Origin: JAVBPT01 sp031549455
GTDB lineage: Bacteria; Bacillota; Clostridia; Lachnospirales; JAKSVV01
Length of the DNA stretch: 63,343 bases
NCBI GenBank assembly: GCA_031549455.1
Contig: JAVBPT010000020.1
Span: 1-63,343 of the forward strand
Reading direction: 5' to 3'
Shown: positions 61,801 to 63,343 of the stretch, piece after piece
Position numbering within the stretch: position 1 is the first letter of the stretch
Layout of the letters: each line of letters begins with the position of its first letter
Notes under the pieces: model-generated
Told to the model about the DNA's origin: nothing
Databases searched by the model: none
What the model saw: the letters and a program-made list of their open reading frames with translations, nothing else
Program-made: the position numbers and the translations under genes

Positions 61801-63097
61801 GTGACAGAGGTTTGCTACTATTTACTATCCCATCTAGTAGCAGATTTGTGATGTGTGTATACATTCCTTCTATTTCCCAATCTGAGAAAAGAGAACTTAG
61901 GTAGTCGATATTAAAGTTAAAATTGTTCTGGGCTTCTCGATCACTAACATGAATGGTTAGAGGAGTAATTTCGTTTTCCATAAATACCCATGTGTTCTCC
62001 GCGGGGAAATTTTTTGCATCATCATATTTTGCATTTTGGTATGAAAAGACAATATCATATAGATTGTCTTGCGTGTGGTGACTTTTTCTATAATACTGTT
62101 GGATATCATTGTAGGAGTAATTTTGATGCTTCAAAAGACCGTTAATCTCTTTTTCTATAATTTTTATATTATCAAAAAAGCATAGATTTTCATTAAGCTT
62201 GGCTCGTATAGGCATTACCTTAGCAAATAGCCCCGCTGCATTTTTTTCCTTTACCCCATTTCGGTTTAGGGTGGGGGTACCTATTGCAATATCCTCTTTG
62301 CCACCAACCCTTAAAAAGTATGTGAATACAGCAGTCATAAACAGAACAAAAGGAGTGATATTCATCTCTTTACAATATACTTTTAAAGCATTTGATATAC
62401 GTCGACTAAGTTTATAATTTTTCCGGACTGCTTTTGAATCGAGGAAATGTCTGCTGATTTGCTTATGAAATGTAAACTCACTGGGAGTAGAAAACTTATC
62501 CTCCCAATACATTTGATCTTTTTTATGTCCATCTGATAAAACATACAATTTTTCTCTTTCCAAAAGGGTTAGCGAAGAGGGAAACGAAATAGAGTCAATA
62601 TTTTCATCACTATCCAATTGGTTTAAGAAGTTCGATACCTGAGATACCAGTAAGGAAAGACCCCAGGCATCTACTATTAAATGGTGGAGTTTAAGCGCAT
62701 ATCCGGTGGTTCCATCAGGATACTGAATAATGTATGGACAATACAAACTGTCCGAAAAAATATTAATAGGTTCTTTTAAACGATCTGTTATAATTTTAGC
62801 TGCTTCATTATCGGTTTTGTTAGACAGATCGAGCAGTTCTACTTTCTTGCATTTATATTCTCTGATATACTGCATTGCATTTCCATTCATCTGGATAAAA
62901 GAGATCCTAAGGGCTTCATTTTTTTTAGAAAGCTCATTCAAAATAAAATCTAAAACATGAATATTTACGTCTACCTTAAACTTTGCATAGCCGGCTATAT
63001 TAAAAATATTTGTTCCAGGATAAAAAAACTCAGCATGATAAATGCTAATCTGTGGTTCGGATAAATTATAAAGATTCTTTTCGATGGGATGTTTCAT
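58847..63097 (-). CDS. Single-module NRPS: C-A(Thr)-PCP-thioester reductase
   Basis: A 1416-residue peptide synthetase. The condensation domain (about residues 1-430) has the active HHxxxDG variant HHLIVDAWG (about 137). The adenylation domain (about 476-900) has YTSGSTGKPKG (about 609). Its binding-pocket residues, aligned by eye with GrsA positions 235-331, read D-F-W-N-I-G-M-V-H, which matches the known threonine code. The carrier domain has FFNIGGDSINVLKL with the phosphopantetheine Ser (about 996). A terminal reductase (from about 1060) has ITGGTGFLGIHILKELYDQ and a later SDR-type Tyr region. Such a protein releases the product as an aldehyde or alcohol. ATG 63097 follows GGATAGG and the promoter at 63150; the longer frame to 63250 would overlap that promoter. 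It is the first gene of an operon with the kinase and HD-GYP. Confidence 0.9.
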   Translation of the reverse strand: MKHPIEKNLYNLSEPQISIYHAEFFYPGTNIFNIAGYAKFKVDVNIHVLDFILNELSKKNEALRISFIQMNGNAMQYIREYKCKKVELLDLSNKTDNEAAKIITDRLKEPINIFSDSLYCPYIIQYPDGTTGYALKLHHLIVDAWGLSLLVSQVSNFLNQLDSDENIDSISFPSSLTLLEREKLYVLSDGHKKDQMYWEDKFSTPSEFTFHKQISRHFLDSKAVRKNYKLSRRISNALKVYCKEMNITPFVLFMTAVFTYFLRVGGKEDIAIGTPTLNRNGVKEKNAAGLFAKVMPIRAKLNENLCFFDNIKIIEKEINGLLKHQNYSYNDIQQYYRKSHHTQDNLYDIVFSYQNAKYDDAKNFPAENTWVFMENEITPLTIHVSDREAQNNFNFNIDYLSSLFSDWEIEGMYTHITNLLLDGIVNSSKPLSQLKLISKREEKELLYTYNGAEASYPKSKLVHQLFEEQVVKTPDNIAIEHDNLKITYRELNEKANQLSRILKEKGVTRQTIVAIMAERSIEMVLAAISIIKAGGAYLPILPSYPDDRKRYILENSNAKILLTKNCNVENLDFKYERIEIDMDSLEKVANKTNPEPINSPSDLLYVIYTSGSTGKPKGVMIEHKNVVRLMKNSKFQYYFNSEDVWTLFHSFAFDFSVWEMYGALLYGGKLLIIDEKMTLNHDLFLKYISDKRVTVLNQTPSSFSNFLIEKNEEIIRNLKLRYVIFGGEEFKPFLIKEWRRLNKGIKFVNMYGITETTVHCTFKKITYNEITTNISNIGKPIPTLKLLLLDKNLKLLPKGIEGEIYVLGDGVARGYLNNETLTNERFIKCEYSKEKAYRSGDMAKILDNGDLVYLGRKDNQVQIRGFRVELGEIESKIKEFPWVRQVTIIPEKTDFSYRIIAFIVSDKILNADVLKGELLRTIPSYMVPSEIYQLKSIPLTSNGKVDIKKMMDERQLANLSEIKPPISKIEKLMSKTFGEILNKEYVGINQNFFNIGGDSINVLKLAFSLQKVGLNFTIEEIYNNGTIEELLKSSRPKNTIPVNHIINIQNPDSPFIKKDSPNSHSILITGGTGFLGIHILKELYDQNIENIYCLIRGNSLDGQIRLKNILSYYFGSDVSDQMICKIHIVSGDITKKNLSSFDDNFGLTDVIHCAANVKHFGNYKDFYNTNVLGTENIIDFCLNRNITMHHISTTSVSGNYLVETDKEAIFTENHLYINQKYEQNVYIDTKFEAEVKVLNAIQNKGLKSRIYRVGNLTWGKNCSKLQINKEENFFYNLLQELISLEKISDEILDHYVEITPVDQCASAIVSLVNTKTDQICFHLYNDNYIKIRKILSYLNISNQEKQSATEFVQYLDKLIRFNQDKYHALMTLFYRENKLSLNSNIALSNSVSNTILSNLDFRWDQIDEEYIKNIKV

Positions 63098-63149
63098 GCT
63101 AAACCTATCCTTTAAAATATTTGCGACAAGAATCGACTTTATGAATATA

Positions 63150-63177
63150 ATCATACAACTTTTTTTTCTATAGTCAA
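63150..63177 (-). promoter_or_regulatory. Sigma-A promoter of the NRPS operon
   Basis: On the minus strand TTGACT (63177-63172) and TATGAT (63155-63150), spaced by 16 nt with a run of eight A in the spacer. Transcription would start near 63143, about 45 nt before the start codon. Confidence 0.75.
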
Positions 63178-63202
63178 TAATTCTATTGGTGATCGAAGGA
63201 TT

Positions 63203-63232
63203 AAAAAAAGAACTTCGTATGAAGTTCTTTTT
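63203..63232 (-). terminator. Terminator of the gene at the right edge
   Basis: A 12-bp stem AAAAAGAACTTC/GAAGTTCTTTTT with loop GTAT; T-run on the minus strand. Confidence 0.88.
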
Positions 63233-63242
63233 AAGGATAGAA

Positions 63243-63343
63243 TTAGTCACGAACGTAGATTACGATACCGATTTCATCATCAAAACTTCCGTCATTATCA
63301 GTGTCAAGTTGTAGTAGATATACAGTTGTCACATCAGAGTCAG
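63243..63343 (-). CDS. 3' end of a minus-strand gene (C-terminal 32 codons only)
   Basis: The right edge contains the last 32 codons of a gene that starts beyond the window. They read DSDVTTVYLLQLDTDNDGSF and then DDEIGIVIYVRD. The DTDNDGSFDDE part has the DxDxDG spacing of an EF-hand or dockerin-like calcium loop, so a secreted or surface protein is likely. The gene ends 11 nt before the terminator stem at 63203-63232. No family can be named from so little. Confidence 0.55.
   Translation of the reverse strand, partial: DSDVTTVYLLQLDTDNDGSFDDEIGIVIYVRD

Noticed and set aside
63098..63250. Extra 51 codons at the NRPS N-terminus
   Set aside because: They lie over the promoter (63150-63177) and a terminator, and do not resemble a condensation domain.

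Overview
The window comes from a low-GC, flagellated, S-layer-bearing Gram-positive bacterium of the class Clostridia. The evidence is a Gram-positive PolC, WhiA, an Agr-type quorum-sensing set, several SLH-domain surface proteins, the L10-leader rplJL operon, strong AGGAGG ribosome binding sites and sigma-A promoters of the TTGACA/TATAAT type. The long, divergent PRPP synthetase resembles those of Lachnospirales-like lineages, but genus or species cannot be fixed from the sequence alone.

Layout. 1-4.2 kb: the 3' part of polC and an O-methyltransferase. 4.3-12.5 kb: a surface block with a Pro-rich lipoprotein, an SLH protein and a 1727-aa secreted protein that carries a Cys/His-rich repeat cluster. 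12.5-13.8 kb: a decayed AAA-ATPase fragment next to a perfect palindrome, a GNAT gene and a tRNA-Ser(GCU). 13.9-19.4 kb: an SLH protein, 5-formyl-THF cyclo-ligase, an RlmB-type methyltransferase, a CAP+SLH protein, a LytTR regulator and MgtC. 19.4-25.3 kb: a glycosyltransferase, an MBL-fold protein, then a rearranged agr locus (agrC +, a 36-codon agrD on the minus strand, agrB +), whiA and a small membrane protein. 25.5-33.9 kb: cheW, an MCP, folC, an ABC exporter and a PemK/MazF-like domain fused to a coiled coil. 34-37.2 kb: rpmG-secE-nusG-rplK-rplA-[L10 leader]-rplJ-rplL, ending in a terminator and not followed by rpoB.

37.3-45.8 kb: a Tad/Flp-type pilus operon. It contains a Ser/Thr kinase fused to a TadZ/CpaE-like ATPase (interrupted by a frameshift), a SAF/CpaB-like protein, a TadA/CpaF ATPase, a fused TadB/TadC-type membrane protein and pilin-like proteins. 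A BRO-N/DinD-type gene is inserted between a decayed copy of the pilin 5' end and the intact pilin gene. 45.9-49.3 kb: fliK-flgD-flgE behind a good sigma-D-type promoter. 49.4-55.6 kb: PRPP synthetase, EngB, a GH18 protein, an OmpR-type two-component system and a phosphoribosyltransferase.

55.6-63.1 kb (minus strand): a compact three-gene operon. A single-module NRPS with C-A-PCP-reductase architecture has an adenylation pocket that reads as the threonine code. It is followed by a membrane histidine kinase and a receiver/HD-GYP protein, which overlap by 4 nt. This links a probable peptide-aldehyde product to a signalling pair that would act on cyclic-di-GMP. The window ends in the 3' end of another minus-strand gene.

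The strongest candidates for new biology are the NRPS/kinase/HD-GYP operon, the inverted agrD, the kinase-TadZ fusion with the adjacent DinD-type insertion, the MazF-like/coiled-coil protein and the CSHG-repeat surface protein. All assignments rest on reading motifs by eye; no database search was run.
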